Positions 54,411-64,000 of a DNA stretch of 64,000 nucleotides are shown piece after piece. Positions within the stretch are counted from its first letter, which is position 1; the number at the start of each line of letters is the position of its first letter. The position numbers were made by a program, and so were the translations under genes. Below the pieces are notes generated by a model. It was not told the DNA's origin, ran no database searches, and was given only the letters and a program-made list of their open reading frames with translations. The stretch is from Chondrosia reniformis (Eukaryota > Porifera > Demospongiae > Chondrillida > Chondrillidae): positions 5,878,501 to 5,942,500 of the forward strand of contig OX359201.1 of NCBI GenBank assembly GCA_947172415.1. The letters run 5' to 3'.

Positions 54411-54840
54411 GCGTTAATTATACATTGGCTTCATACCAACTTTCGCAAGAGATACAAAATGGCTGACGAAGTGCTACAAAATTGAAGAGGTGCTAAATCA
54501 TCGCAGTCCTTGACGAATTTGAGAACATTCCAAATTTGTGATGTTAGGCATCACAAATTTAGAAGTCGTCTGTCGAATCTCTATGAAGCTTTTCTTAGTC
54601 TCACGCTGACCAGCAGTTTAACGTTATTAAATCTGTAAAACGCTTAAACCGATCGCGATGAAGCAGAGATTTGTGAATTGTGCCCAATATGTAGCTCTAA
54701 GAACTCTGTGACAGTTTATAGCAGTAATAAGATAGGTTTAGTGTCTACAGAGACAAAATGTGGGAAGAAACAAGGGAAGAACTACAGTTACAGGCCAAAA
54801 CGAGATGTCATCAGTCATAAGGACTTTTGGTGCGAGCACT
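54411..54840 (+). other. Divergent decayed module beside copy B
   Basis: Counterpart of 17723-18092. From 54460 it reads aatggctgacgaagtgctac, and later EAEICELCPICSSKNSVTVY, then STETKCGKKQGKNYSYRPKR, ending DFWCEH and stop. The first part is broken by stops. Only the shared cysteine-rich piece looks once-coding. Family unknown. Confidence 0.45.
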
Positions 54841-55144
54841 AAACATCTTTTTGAACTTTCGAGTGGTGTCAACATCTTCAATGTCGCCTTCTCTTTTTTT
54901 AGGTTTATAATATAATTTTGCACTTAATAATGTTATTGTTTTTGTAGTGCATTTGTTATTTTGTACCTACGTATTTTAAAGAGCTAAGGGATTACAAGAC
55001 AGAAGAAAACAATAGTAAGTAGTAAAACCTGTGTTAGCAGTCACCTCCGAATTATGGTTGGTCTTTGAGTCCAAAGAATTTTAGAAAAATTGATGTATAA
55101 TATAATCTTGCATGTACACAAAAGATCAGAACATTATAAAAAGG
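54841..55144. other. Intergenic, no gene seen
   Basis: AT-rich sequence up to the MRPS31 stop codon; nothing recognised. Confidence 0.6.
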
Positions 55145-57218
55145 TTATTCTTTTGAAGAAAGCTTCTGAGGGATGGGTGGTTGAATTGCTGCCTTGAGTT
55201 CCTCCAAATTAAACTTGCTAAAGTATTCTCTATACCAATCAATGTATTCTAGCTTCTCTTCAACAGTGTAATAAGGGTTCTTTGATAAACCAGCTAGCAC
55301 CAACTCCATAAAGTGTCTAACTGGGCCTTAAGAGATGTAAAGAGATGGTTGATGGTTATATTGCTCTGGTTTCGTGAACAATCTCTAACAGACCATTTTT
55401 CTTACATCCTATGTCTACTAAAGTAAAGGACCTATAGGGAACTAAACCTAGTGAGAGCTTTAGATTAGGATACAAGATCTCCTTCTCTTCTTCTCCACTG
55501 GACCTACACACTACATAGATATGGAATAATGAATCTTCTAATCATAACTATACGCCTTCAAACATTAAGAGGAGTAGAAATAAACAGAGGCAGGACAACA
55601 TACTAGCCAACCACCTGTTCAGCTGCTAGTCTTAGTAACAGTTTTGGTTGAAATACATATGGCCAGTGGAGAAGAAGAGAAGTAGACTGAGAAACTATTC
55701 TCATCCAAAGCTCTCACTAGGTTTAGTTCCTATAGGCCTTTACTCATAAGTAGACGTAGCATGTAAGAAAATTGGTGTATGTCTGTGTAGTGGACATGGT
55801 AATGATTAGCTGTAAGGTATTAGAGTAGACGTAACCTGTACAGAACTTGTACATAACTACAGGTAACTATAAAACTTAAGGATGACTTAAAACATGATTT
55901 AATTATACCTTTCTCAGGAAATCCCTTGAGGTGTCTGTTCAATAACACATGCTCTTCAAATCCATATTTGTTCTCCTCCCTACAATAATGGTTAGGATTC
56001 TAGTTGCTTGCATTGTGCTTATATAATACATTGAATATCTAACTCACTCATTACAAGCTTCATTATCAATCGGATATTGCCACATCTGATCATAGTCTTG
56101 CATCTTTTCTTCAAAGGCATTTAATGGTTTTAACTTCATCATCATTTCAACATTTTTCTTTAGATAATACTAGGTACATGCATATAATCAGTAACCTTGT
56201 TTCTAAAGGGTACTTACTGTATGACATGAAAATTTGTTAAATTTGTTAAATTTACATCTCAAAATTGACCAAATAATTTTATAATCCTAATAATAAGACT
56301 AGTGTGTGTATGTGGAGTATGCACAAGTATCGGTAGCTCTTAGTTATGAATTTAACAATCTCATTAGTGTGACCAGCATTGAAACACTTGTGGTTCAATG
56401 CAGCAAGATAACAAGAGAGTTAGTACAATCTGTACTTACTTCTGTCAGGTTTAACTCTGGCTCTGGCATCACAGGTGTATCTGCATCTGGCTTTTTAAAG
56501 ACTCCTAAAAAGGACAATAAACCTTGGCTGTGTCTCTCATTCTTACAGGTCAAAGTTCACAATATATAAACTGGGACTCATGCACATCAATATTCGGATA
56601 TGGTGTATTTTCAAGTCAATTAACATGATCTAGTGAAATAAAATTAAAATCTTTCCTAGGAAAGCCAGATTCCACTGCAGAACAATGGCTCAAAATGTTA
56701 AATTACACATTACAACAATAATATGCATGAGATGCTCTTTCTGCAGCATCTGGCTATATCAGACTTCTTTCAAATTGGTAACCAGGACAACCTGATACAC
56801 AGAGTGGCTCACCTAATCTTCTTGGGAAGGCAAATAGCTGTTTTCTGTTGACACTGATCATTGGAGAAGTCTTTATATCCGGAGACCTCTTTGTGGTAGA
56901 TGTGTTCACATTGGCATTAGGATCAACAAAGACCTTCATACTAGCTACAAGATCTGTCAGATCTTTATTGTCCTTTTCTGTCCTCTCCTTCACTTCAGAC
57001 TGATACTCTTCCTTTACTTTGGTTAAACTATCCAGTAAAACTTGAGCTTGAAATTTCTTTTCCTTCTTTGCAAGTTTCTTTTGTTTCTTAATGAAATTCT
57101 TTTCAGGTCCAGGATCAGCCGGCTTATTCGCTTTAGAATAATACATCAATGGCAGTAATCCAGTACTACGGATCCTTAGCATTAATGTCCGATTGCAAGC
57201 AGCCGAAGGGCCTGCCAT
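55145..57218 (-). CDS. MRPS31: Mitochondrial ribosomal protein S31 (mS31)
   Basis: Small-subunit mitoribosome protein. Start [20 protein letters not shown], a plausible transit peptide, in exon 56780-57218, which continues with a lysine-rich coiled coil and [14 protein letters not shown]. Later exons give [20 protein letters not shown], the conserved [31 protein letters not shown] and [20 protein letters not shown], then [15 protein letters not shown] and the stop. The LWxFPINNEA, EHxFLExHLExFPxxGPIRHFMELVxxGLSKNPY and VExIEWFRNYF blocks identify mS31. Introns contain two family A repeats in opposite orientation. Head-to-head with INTS5. Confidence 0.92.
55395..55500 (-). repeat. Dispersed repeat family A, copy 6
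   Basis: Reverse-complement copy (cttacatcctatgtctacta, ctatagggaactaaacctag, tgagagctttagattaggat, cttcttctccactgg), about 160 bp from copy 7 in opposite orientation, in an MRPS31 intron. Confidence 0.8.
55655..55775 (+). repeat. Dispersed repeat family A, copy 7
   Basis: Forward copy (ggccagtggagaagaagaga, attctcatccaaagctctca, ctaggtttagttcctatagg). Forms an inverted pair with copy 6. Confidence 0.8.
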
Positions 57219-57257
57219 CGTGGTAAGGTCGGCAGAAGGGGATTTCCCTCATTTAAA
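57219..57257. promoter_or_regulatory. 39-bp gap between MRPS31 and INTS5 start codons
   Basis: The shortest head-to-head spacing in the window. INTS5 starts in aaaatggcgg. Either both 5' UTRs are almost absent or transcripts overlap. Confidence 0.5.
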
Positions 57258-60200
57258 ATGGCGGAAGAGAAAATGTTGCACCAGAAATGGTTGGAAGTGC
57301 TTTTGGAAGAGACAGGGCATCCTGTAAGTGATACACCTATACAAGTTGAGGTTTAAATGAACAACTTTGCAAAGAAACCTCTTTCAGTAGCTCCTCGTTA
57401 TCATTCTGTTAGATTTGTTATTTTTACTGTTGTAGGATCGAGTAGACGTAGCCGTTCAAGTCTTATACGCCGTACCGAGTGGAAGGGAGAGAGCGCTTGA
57501 TATTATCAGCGAATATTTAGTTCATTCGTACAGCATAATAGAGGAATGCTTGCCAAACGAAGAGCAAAAAGGAGGCGTTATTCTGCACCAGACGATTCCA
57601 CAGATAACATCGTCCCTCTTTTCCCTAATGAACCACAACAAGGAAATATGGATGCCTATTGTTCTAAAGGTATGTCTTATTTATGCCGTAAAGCCTGCCT
57701 AACCCAGTTACCTATGGGACCTAATCTAGCTGGCTTCTATGGGACCTAATGTTTAGCTGGCTCCTATGGGACCTAATCTAGCTGGCTCCTATGGGACCTA
57801 ATGTTTAGCTGGCTCCTATGGGACCTAATCTTGTGTTAGACATGTGACTAAATTATCAGAATTTAAAAGTATATATTGTGTGACTTTTGGGACTTGCTTG
57901 AAGCAGCCCCACTTTAAGTGTCTGTTCTAGAGGGTGTATGTACAATATAAGCACATGTGTGACTTTACTAAGCCTAGTTCTGATATTGCTATCCAGTGGA
58001 GCTTATCTTTGTTAAAGAAGATTACACAAGAGTACAACAGTTCAGTAGGAGGCGGAGCTGGGATGCGCGTGGATAGCCTTGTAAAATTCTGGGTAAACCA
58101 TCCCATAGTGAGCAACCTTTGTGACATTATGAAACACAGCATCAAGTATCTGTACGTAACCATGACAACCATATTAACCTGTGTACAAATGTTTAAGGAT
58201 ATCTTATCTTCTTCAGGTTGCTCAAAGATGCTACAACATTCACATCTCTGCTGATGGCAGAGATTGGACAAAATATTCAGTTTTCATGGATTTTTGCTTA
58301 TATCATGTGAGTGTGTTTGTATGTATATAAAGTATATATCTTTATGACAGTGTGTTTGTATAGAAAGTACATATCTTTATGACAAATAAGGCAGTAACCT
58401 TTTACTGTAATAATGGAAGTAGTGATATTATCGCTATCTTTATTGTCCAGGTCACTGCATCCCACGGTTCTGTCTTCCTGTTTGTTGAAATCTGTTCTTG
58501 ATGGTCAAGTGGTCAATCAGAGGATCTTTCAAATGCTTGAATTTGCCGTACAGACGTCTGAGGAGGATGTGGAACAGTCGCTGATGGAAATTGTCAACAC
58601 GTTCAATGAAAGCATGGACAAAGAAACAATGACCTCGATGTTATTTTTCCTCCAACAGATCTTGAGAAGTAGTCAACGGTTGGTACATTTATTGGCCCCA
58701 AAAATGATGAAGAAATGTAAGTTTGTGTAAATAAGAGAGTGGACATTGAGATGTAGCTGATGAAGAAAAGTTTATTTCAGTATTTGAGATAGTAAAGAGA
58801 ATGGATCCTCCCTTGAAAGGGTGTGGTCTCTCATGAAAGGGTGTGGTCTCATGAAAGGGTGTGGTCTCATGAAAGGGTGTGGTCTCATGAAAGAGTGTGG
58901 TCTCATGAAAGGGTGTGGTCTCTCATGAAAGGGTGTGGTCTCATGAAAGGGTGTGGTCTCATGAAAGGGTGTGGTCTCATGAAAGGGTGTCGTCTCTCAT
59001 GAAAGGGTGTCGTCTCTCATGAAAGGGTGTCGTCTCTCATGAAAGGGTGTGGTCTCTCTAATGGTTGTACTTATGTTTTGTCTTCTAGTCACCACTGAAT
59101 CATTGTGCAATTTAATTGCCACCTGCAAGGAAGCAGAAATCAGTGTTGACCTTATTGGAGACCTAATATTGGCCATAATCAACCTTCCAGAGTCCCTGAT
59201 TGTGCAAACTTTCGAGGTTATACTGGAGTGCCATGCACTCTGGGAGGAAAGGCATCTGAAGATCAAGGAGGAAGAACAGATGGAGGAAGGGGAGTTGCTT
59301 GATGCCGAGGCCGAGGGTCACCAGACTTCCTACATAGATCCAATATCTAGATTAATGGTTGGTTGTTAAGAGAACACTCTACACTCACTCTCTCATCACA
59401 TTTTGATAAGATGATTAATCTTTTCTTTATAATGTTGCAGAATTTCCTCTACTTGCTTCCTCTACCCTCTGCTTCACCAGCCTCCTCATTGACTGTCAGT
59501 GGGGTGGAGTCAATGGGTGGAGTCAGTGGGGCAGTGCCAGTGGGGTGGAGCACTGCCCCACTGACTCCACCCACTGACTCCACCCCACTGACTCCACCCA
59601 CTGACTCCACCCCACTGACTCCACCCACTGACTCCACCCCACTGACTCCACCCCACTGACTCCACCCCACTGACTCCACCCCACTGACTCCACCCCACTG
59701 ACTCCACCCAACTGACACTGCCCCACTGACTCCACCCACTGACACTGCCCCCACTGACTCCACCCACTGACACTGCCCCCACTGACTCCACCCACTGGCA
59801 CTGCCCCCACTGACTCCACCCACTGGCACTGCCCCCACTGACTCCACCCACTGGCACTGCCCCACTGACTCCACCCACTGACACTGCCCCCACTGACTCC
59901 ACCCACTGGCACTGCCCCCACTGACTCCACCCACTGGCACTGCCCCCACTGACTCCGCCCACTGGCACTGCCCTGCTGGTATCTCTCTTTCACTCTAATA
60001 ACTCCACAGAATGAGTTGCTGTGTTGTCTGCATGATGTTCAAATGAACCTCTTATTCGGAACTCACAAATCTGGAAACTTTTCCTCTGTGGTCCAGTTCC
60101 TGTGGAAGCTACAGTCACACAGTGACACACTAGTGCAATGGTACTGCAAGGAGACCAACAAAGGAAGGTACAAGACCTACATGCATCTCTCCATTGTGTG

Positions 60201-63200
60201 GTGTACATGCTCCTATTGATTTATCTGAATGGCCTCTGCTTATCAGCAAGTTCTGATAATTAAAATCACCACTAATTAGTGTGATTATCTAATTACTGTA
60301 TAGCTTGAAATATTGGTGGGGAATTTATTTTGGTAAATTGGCGATTTTCACACTTATTGCCAAATAATGATCTGCCAATATTATTGCACCATAGTGACGT
60401 AATCCATTGTGACGTATTAACCACCAAAATTAAAACTGCCAATATTTAAATCAGTCCAAAATCGCCAAATATTCTTCCCACCAATATTTCCAGCTATACG
60501 GTAATACTTTGTAGTTAGTATAACCACCAGTGTATTGCTATTGAGTTACAATCGGCACAGCAGTGACTTTCTTCTGTTGGACTGCTCTCCCAGGTCTGGT
60601 TGGCTACAGATAATATTGACCACCCTTTGTCAAACTATGCCCGACACTGCAGCTGGGAGCCTCCTGGCCAGCTTGTTCTGTTGCTATGGCAACCCTGACA
60701 AGGTAACAATTGATAAGCTATGAACTTGGTCTAAGATAATTAGCTACTGTATTCCTAGCCACCATCTATGAATATATCTTTGGGATGGTACATCCTTCGA
60801 CTTTTGAGCGTTTAAAAGTCGAAGGATGTACCATCCCAAAGATAAGTTCGACGCAGTTATAAGGAATCCTTATTCTATTATCTATGAATATAATTAAAAA
60901 TGCTTTAGATATCTGCTGGTGATGAGTTGTTGATATGAATGAGAATTCTTATCACACAATTTTTATCTTTTAATACAAAATGTGATCTCTTTATTAGCAC
61001 TATAGTTAGTAGTTTCTGGTAATTTCTTGTAATAAAATGTAAATGTACAAATTTGCTCTTTCTTCTTTTTGTTTCTTATGGTTCATCCAGTTTGAACAAG
61101 TCGTCTGCATACTTCAGGAAGTACAGGCTACTAAACCCAGTGTGATTCAATACCTCATTACCAGTTTACCACACAATGAAGCTACCTTAGTTTGCGGTCT
61201 CCAGAACCTGGAGAGATTGTGTCTTCTCTGCCAATCCAGCAAGCAGTCATTAAGGTAATCGAAATGCCAGAATAATATTGCTCAATATAGAGTTCATTCT
61301 GTTGTTGCTTTAAGGAGTAACTGAAGCACTGAAAGCAACTTCAATCAGCCATATGCTTTAGCCACAATTTGACAACTTGTAACACAAAATGAAAAGGTTT
61401 TCAAGATTTTAATCTATTTTAACTCCAGTCTTTCAGAAGTAAACTTTCACCAGATTAAAGTAATTTTTAAATTATTCTGCTATATGACCGGACAAGTAAA
61501 GGTTCAAGTCTGGTCTGAAAATTCCTCAAACTTTAAAACCTTCTAAAACATAAGATAGACATATATACTCACAAGAAATCTGCAACTGTCATTAGAATTA
61601 TCTTTATAGTTAATCATAACCATTACCTTTTTCATCAGGGCTTCGCTTGCAGCTGCTATCCAATTCAATATCACAGAATTGTTAGAATCATTGTTAAGGG
61701 GTGTGTCCTCATTGGCTGTTTTGACTCTACTGAAAGAAGTCAACATTAAAACTCTCAGCTACGGCCTTCAAATGTCACTTACAAGTGTATTGTTGACAGT
61801 ATTCAAGAGGAACAGCTCACAGAACGCCAAGAACATATCAAATGGTACGCCTAAGTCATTGTATTTGTTTCTTGTATGGAGTTACATATGTATGTATCAT
61901 TTAATAGGTGTACAAATTAATCAAGTGGCCGAAGCTGTTCTACTGAAAATTTTACCTTTCTTCAACAAATTAACAAATTCAAGTCAACCCCTTGCAAGCT
62001 TTGCTGCTCAGGCAATCATCAAAAGTATTCTGGATCCAGTGGGTTCATTATGAGCAGAGTGTTAAGTAACAACATATAAATAATCTAATACAATATTTTT
62101 CTTACATGCTACATCTACTTTTGAATAAAGGCCTATAGGAAACTAAACCTAGTGAGAGCTTTGGATGAGGATATAGTTTTCTCCTTTTACTTCTCTTCTT
62201 CTCCACTGGACCAGACAGCTGTTTCTGGGAATTCCGCCCTTCATCAGTGACTCTGGGAATCTTTGCCTTCTTCTTGATCTCCTGCAAGTTCTGTGATATG
62301 TACAAGATGGGTAATCAATTGAGTATTACTAAACCAATCACATGACCTGAGTCCTATCTTTGTAGGAAGGGAGCAAAGCAGCTGTGGTGCTGTAATTATT
62401 TATTGTTTTCTTGGACTCCTGTTACTGTTTATCTTGTAATTTAGCAAATGTCCCTCTGTAACTCTCATTTTACATGATATATAGTATGTGTGACCATCAA
62501 TTGCTGAAGAGATAAATGGAGTCTATATATTTCTTAGGAAGTGAACATTTATTTGATGAAAAGTAGAACAGCGTTCACAAGCCCAGCCAGAGTGTTTAAG
62601 TTTGAAACTCAACAATCCTTGCTCTCGCTCCACCAATCAAAAGGAGATGTCAGACAGACGGGTCAGAAGGAAAGTATTGACCCTCACACTGGTACGCTCG
62701 GCTCCAGGAGGACAAGGTCACTTAGTTTCTCCTCAAGGGCCCATCTGGATGCTGATAGTGAGAGCTTGTCGAGGGTGTACTTCACTGAGCAGATGGTTAT
62801 GCTGATTCAACAGTGTTGCCGACTGAACAATTTTATGTGTCAACAGGTTGTCCGAAATATTTTGTTATTAATTGCTCCGGTGTTCCCTCCCGGTAAACAA
62901 GTGCTAAATGTCAACGATGAGACACAAAAGATGCTCACTGAATGGTTAGTGGTTTCCATTTCAGAATTGGAGGATTGAAATTGGTTTCAGTCCAGCCTTT
63001 CCTCTCTCACTTAGGGAACTCACAATTAAGAAAAAAATGGAGAGTTCTGCCATTTTTTGGTATCTGTTATTTGTGGTTGCTGAACAAGGCAAGTTGTTCA
63101 ATTGATTGCTATACGTATATGGTAATTATTTGACTGTAGTTAGATTTACCTTCAGATCCAGCAAGCCTGAACGACCTTCAAGGTGTTGTCATAAGTCTGT

Positions 63201-64000
63201 TTGGCGTCATGGCCAAGTACTGGTACTTCAGCCGTGCTAATAGAGCAATCGAGAACTCAGCGGAACTGGATGTTACTTGCTTCCTTGTACAGCTTTGTAG
63301 AAAGGTAATAATTGGTGTACAAGAATCATGAAGTGATGATAAAACCACAAGTATTCTCTACTCACATAACATGTGAGTATAGAATACTTGTGAGAAGACC
63401 TTTTGAGCATCTAGAGACGCAGTTTTGTTGTTAAACTTTAGTCAGACATTTGGCCCTAGGGGTCTTCTTCAGTCATCATCCAAGAGATAAGTTTGACACA
63501 GTTGGAAGGAATCCTTACTTTTTAAGGGTATTTCAATGTTTACTTGCCTAGTGTCATCTTAATTGTAATGAAATATATGGTTTAAACAGTGAAGAAGGTT
63601 ATGACCAATATATGTGTATACGGGATATTTATTGACATCAACGTGTTCCTCTTCCTGTAGGCTGATTGGCTGGATGAACCACTGAATAGAGTGGACGAAC
63701 TGTTTGAACTCATTTCGCCATATGAAATATATGTTCTCCTTGATGCCATGCTTGAAAATCTAAAGGTAATAATATTTCATATATTATAATGCATCTATAT
63801 CTGTTAATATATGTTCTCCTTGATGCCATGCTTGAAAATCTAATATTTCATATATTATAATGCATCTATATCTGTTAATATATGTTCTCCTTGATGCCAT
63901 GCTTGAAAATCTAATATTTCATATGTTATAATGCATCTATATCTGTTAATATATGTTCTCCTTGATGCCATGCTTGAAAATCTAATATTTCATATATTAC
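57258..64000 (+). CDS. INTS5: Integrator complex subunit 5, 3' end outside window
   Basis: Integrator processes snRNA 3' ends and attenuates paused Pol II. More than ten exons encode an all-helical protein. MAEEKMLHQKWLEVLLEETG; NHNKEIWMPIVLK then DIAIQWSLSLLKKITQEY, and SLVKFWVNHPIVSNLCDIMK line up with the human [20 protein letters not shown] and LLQLWMGCRATRTLMDIYV region. NIQFSWIFAYI and SLHPTVLSSCLLKSVLDG match [28 protein letters not shown]. Near the window edge, VDELFELISPYEIYVLLDAM matches the C-terminal [20 protein letters not shown] of INTS5. Other exons include VQFLWKLQSHSDTLVQWY, VVCILQEVQATKPSVIQYLI and VYFTEQMVMLIQQCCRLNN. Sequence identity is low, so the call rests on collinear blocks. 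Introns carry several minisatellites, a hairpin and family A/B repeats. Confidence 0.8.
57700..57830. repeat. Short tandem repeat gctggctcctatgggaccta
   Basis: About five imperfect units of 24-27 bp starting soon after an INTS5 splice donor (57669). Confidence 0.85.
58812..59060. repeat. 18-bp minisatellite, about 13 copies
   Basis: Unit tctcatgaaagggtgtgg, with some units extended by a tc step and three ggtgtcg variants; in an INTS5 intron. Confidence 0.92.
59494..59985. repeat. 13-14 bp minisatellite with a polarity switch, starting at an INTS5 donor
   Basis: It begins gtcagtggggtggagtcaat at the presumed donor after the exon ...SPASSLT. It keeps that orientation for about 55 bp, then flips at about 59550 (gtggagc/actgccccac) to the reverse-complement unit actgactccaccc, mixed with actgacactgcccc. 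The flip makes a long imperfect hairpin. Three overlapping minus-strand frames of 152-166 residues are artefacts. Confidence 0.9.
60776..60843. repeat. Perfect hairpin, 30-bp arms, 8-nt loop
   Basis: atctttgggatggtacatcc-ttcgactttt (60776-60805) and its exact complement at 60814-60843, in an INTS5 intron. Family B-like sequence follows directly (gataagttcgacgcagttat). Confidence 0.95.
62095..62290 (-). repeat. Dispersed repeat family A, copy 8
   Basis: Reverse-complement copy with cttacatgctacatctactt, ggcctataggaaactaaacc, cttcttctccactggaccag, tgggaattccgcccttcatc and ctttgccttcttcttgatct, in an INTS5 intron. Confidence 0.85.
63400..63530 (+). repeat. Dispersed repeat family B, rearranged copy
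   Basis: Contains gagcatctagagacgcagtt, an inverted ggtcttcttcagt piece, and ccaagagataagtttgacac followed by agttggaaggaatccttact. Pieces occur in mixed orientation, so it is rearranged or a hairpin relative. In an INTS5 intron. Confidence 0.5.
63731..64000 (+). repeat. Tandem repeat that copies an exon end; 71-bp unit
   Basis: The first unit (80 bp) spans the last codons of the INTS5 exon (tgatgccatgcttgaaaatc), its donor aaag/gtaata and 45 bp of intron. The next units are 71 bp and lack a 9-bp piece that includes the donor. At least three further copies run to the window edge. Confidence 0.93.

Noticed and set aside
59449-59993. Three overlapping frames full of W, S, Q and V
   Set aside because: Artefacts of the 13-14 bp minisatellite in INTS5.
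57258-64000. FANCI or FANCD2 (helical repeat protein)
   Set aside because: Block order and motifs fit INTS5 better, including the C-terminal ELFELISPYEIYVLL segment; no FANCI/FANCD2 core motif was found.

Overview
This is a gene-dense nuclear window from an animal. Every confidently named gene has a metazoan counterpart (HENMT1, EHBP1, RAB14, NCBP3, ARPC5, TGS1, ZFAND4, CDK9, RPS16, PAXX-like, ROPN1L, MRPS31, INTS5). Introns are short and AT-rich, intergenic gaps are often under 150 bp, and many start codons sit in an AAAATGGC context. The compact layout, the 105-107 bp head-to-head pairs and the unfamiliar single-Ig receptor suggest an early-branching invertebrate, with a demosponge my best guess; the phylum is inferred, not shown.

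Left part (1-17.4 kb): the 3' part of MRPL47 with a 4.1-kb intron holding a 29-bp minisatellite; a gene encoding an unusual Nudix-like + CCCH zinc finger + WD40 protein; a recent 1.3-kb tandem duplication that produced a truncated and an intact SEC22; and HENMT1 on the minus strand.

Middle (17.4-38.2 kb): a 662-bp sequence with no long ORF, a conserved TATA-type promoter and a T-run at its end sits in an insert bounded by two copies of the EHBP1 3' exon. An inverted second copy lies 35 kb away and is base-identical over all 662 bp, although its flanks have diverged. EHBP1 (minus) is complete from its NT-C2 domain to its CAAX box and is head-to-head with RAB14. NCBP3, a divergent Rab with degenerate nucleotide-binding motifs, and ARPC5 follow.

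Right part (38.2-64 kb): TGS1, a DPY30-motif protein, ZFAND4, CDK9, RPS16, a PAXX-like gene, ROPN1L, a putative phosphotyrosine-docking Ig receptor, the second copy of the 662-bp sequence, MRPS31, and the first part of INTS5, which runs off the window. Genes alternate strand almost regularly, giving head-to-head promoters and tail-to-tail ends.

RNA metabolism recurs: HENMT1 (piRNA 2'-O-methylation), TGS1 (cap hypermethylation), NCBP3 (cap binding), CDK9 (elongation) and INTS5 (snRNA 3' processing). A second theme is Rab trafficking (EHBP1, RAB14, the divergent Rab, SEC22). Repeats include several minisatellites that start at or near splice donors, two dispersed repeat families, a pogo/Tigger-type MITE, a decayed retroelement and a perfect 180-bp-arm palindrome.
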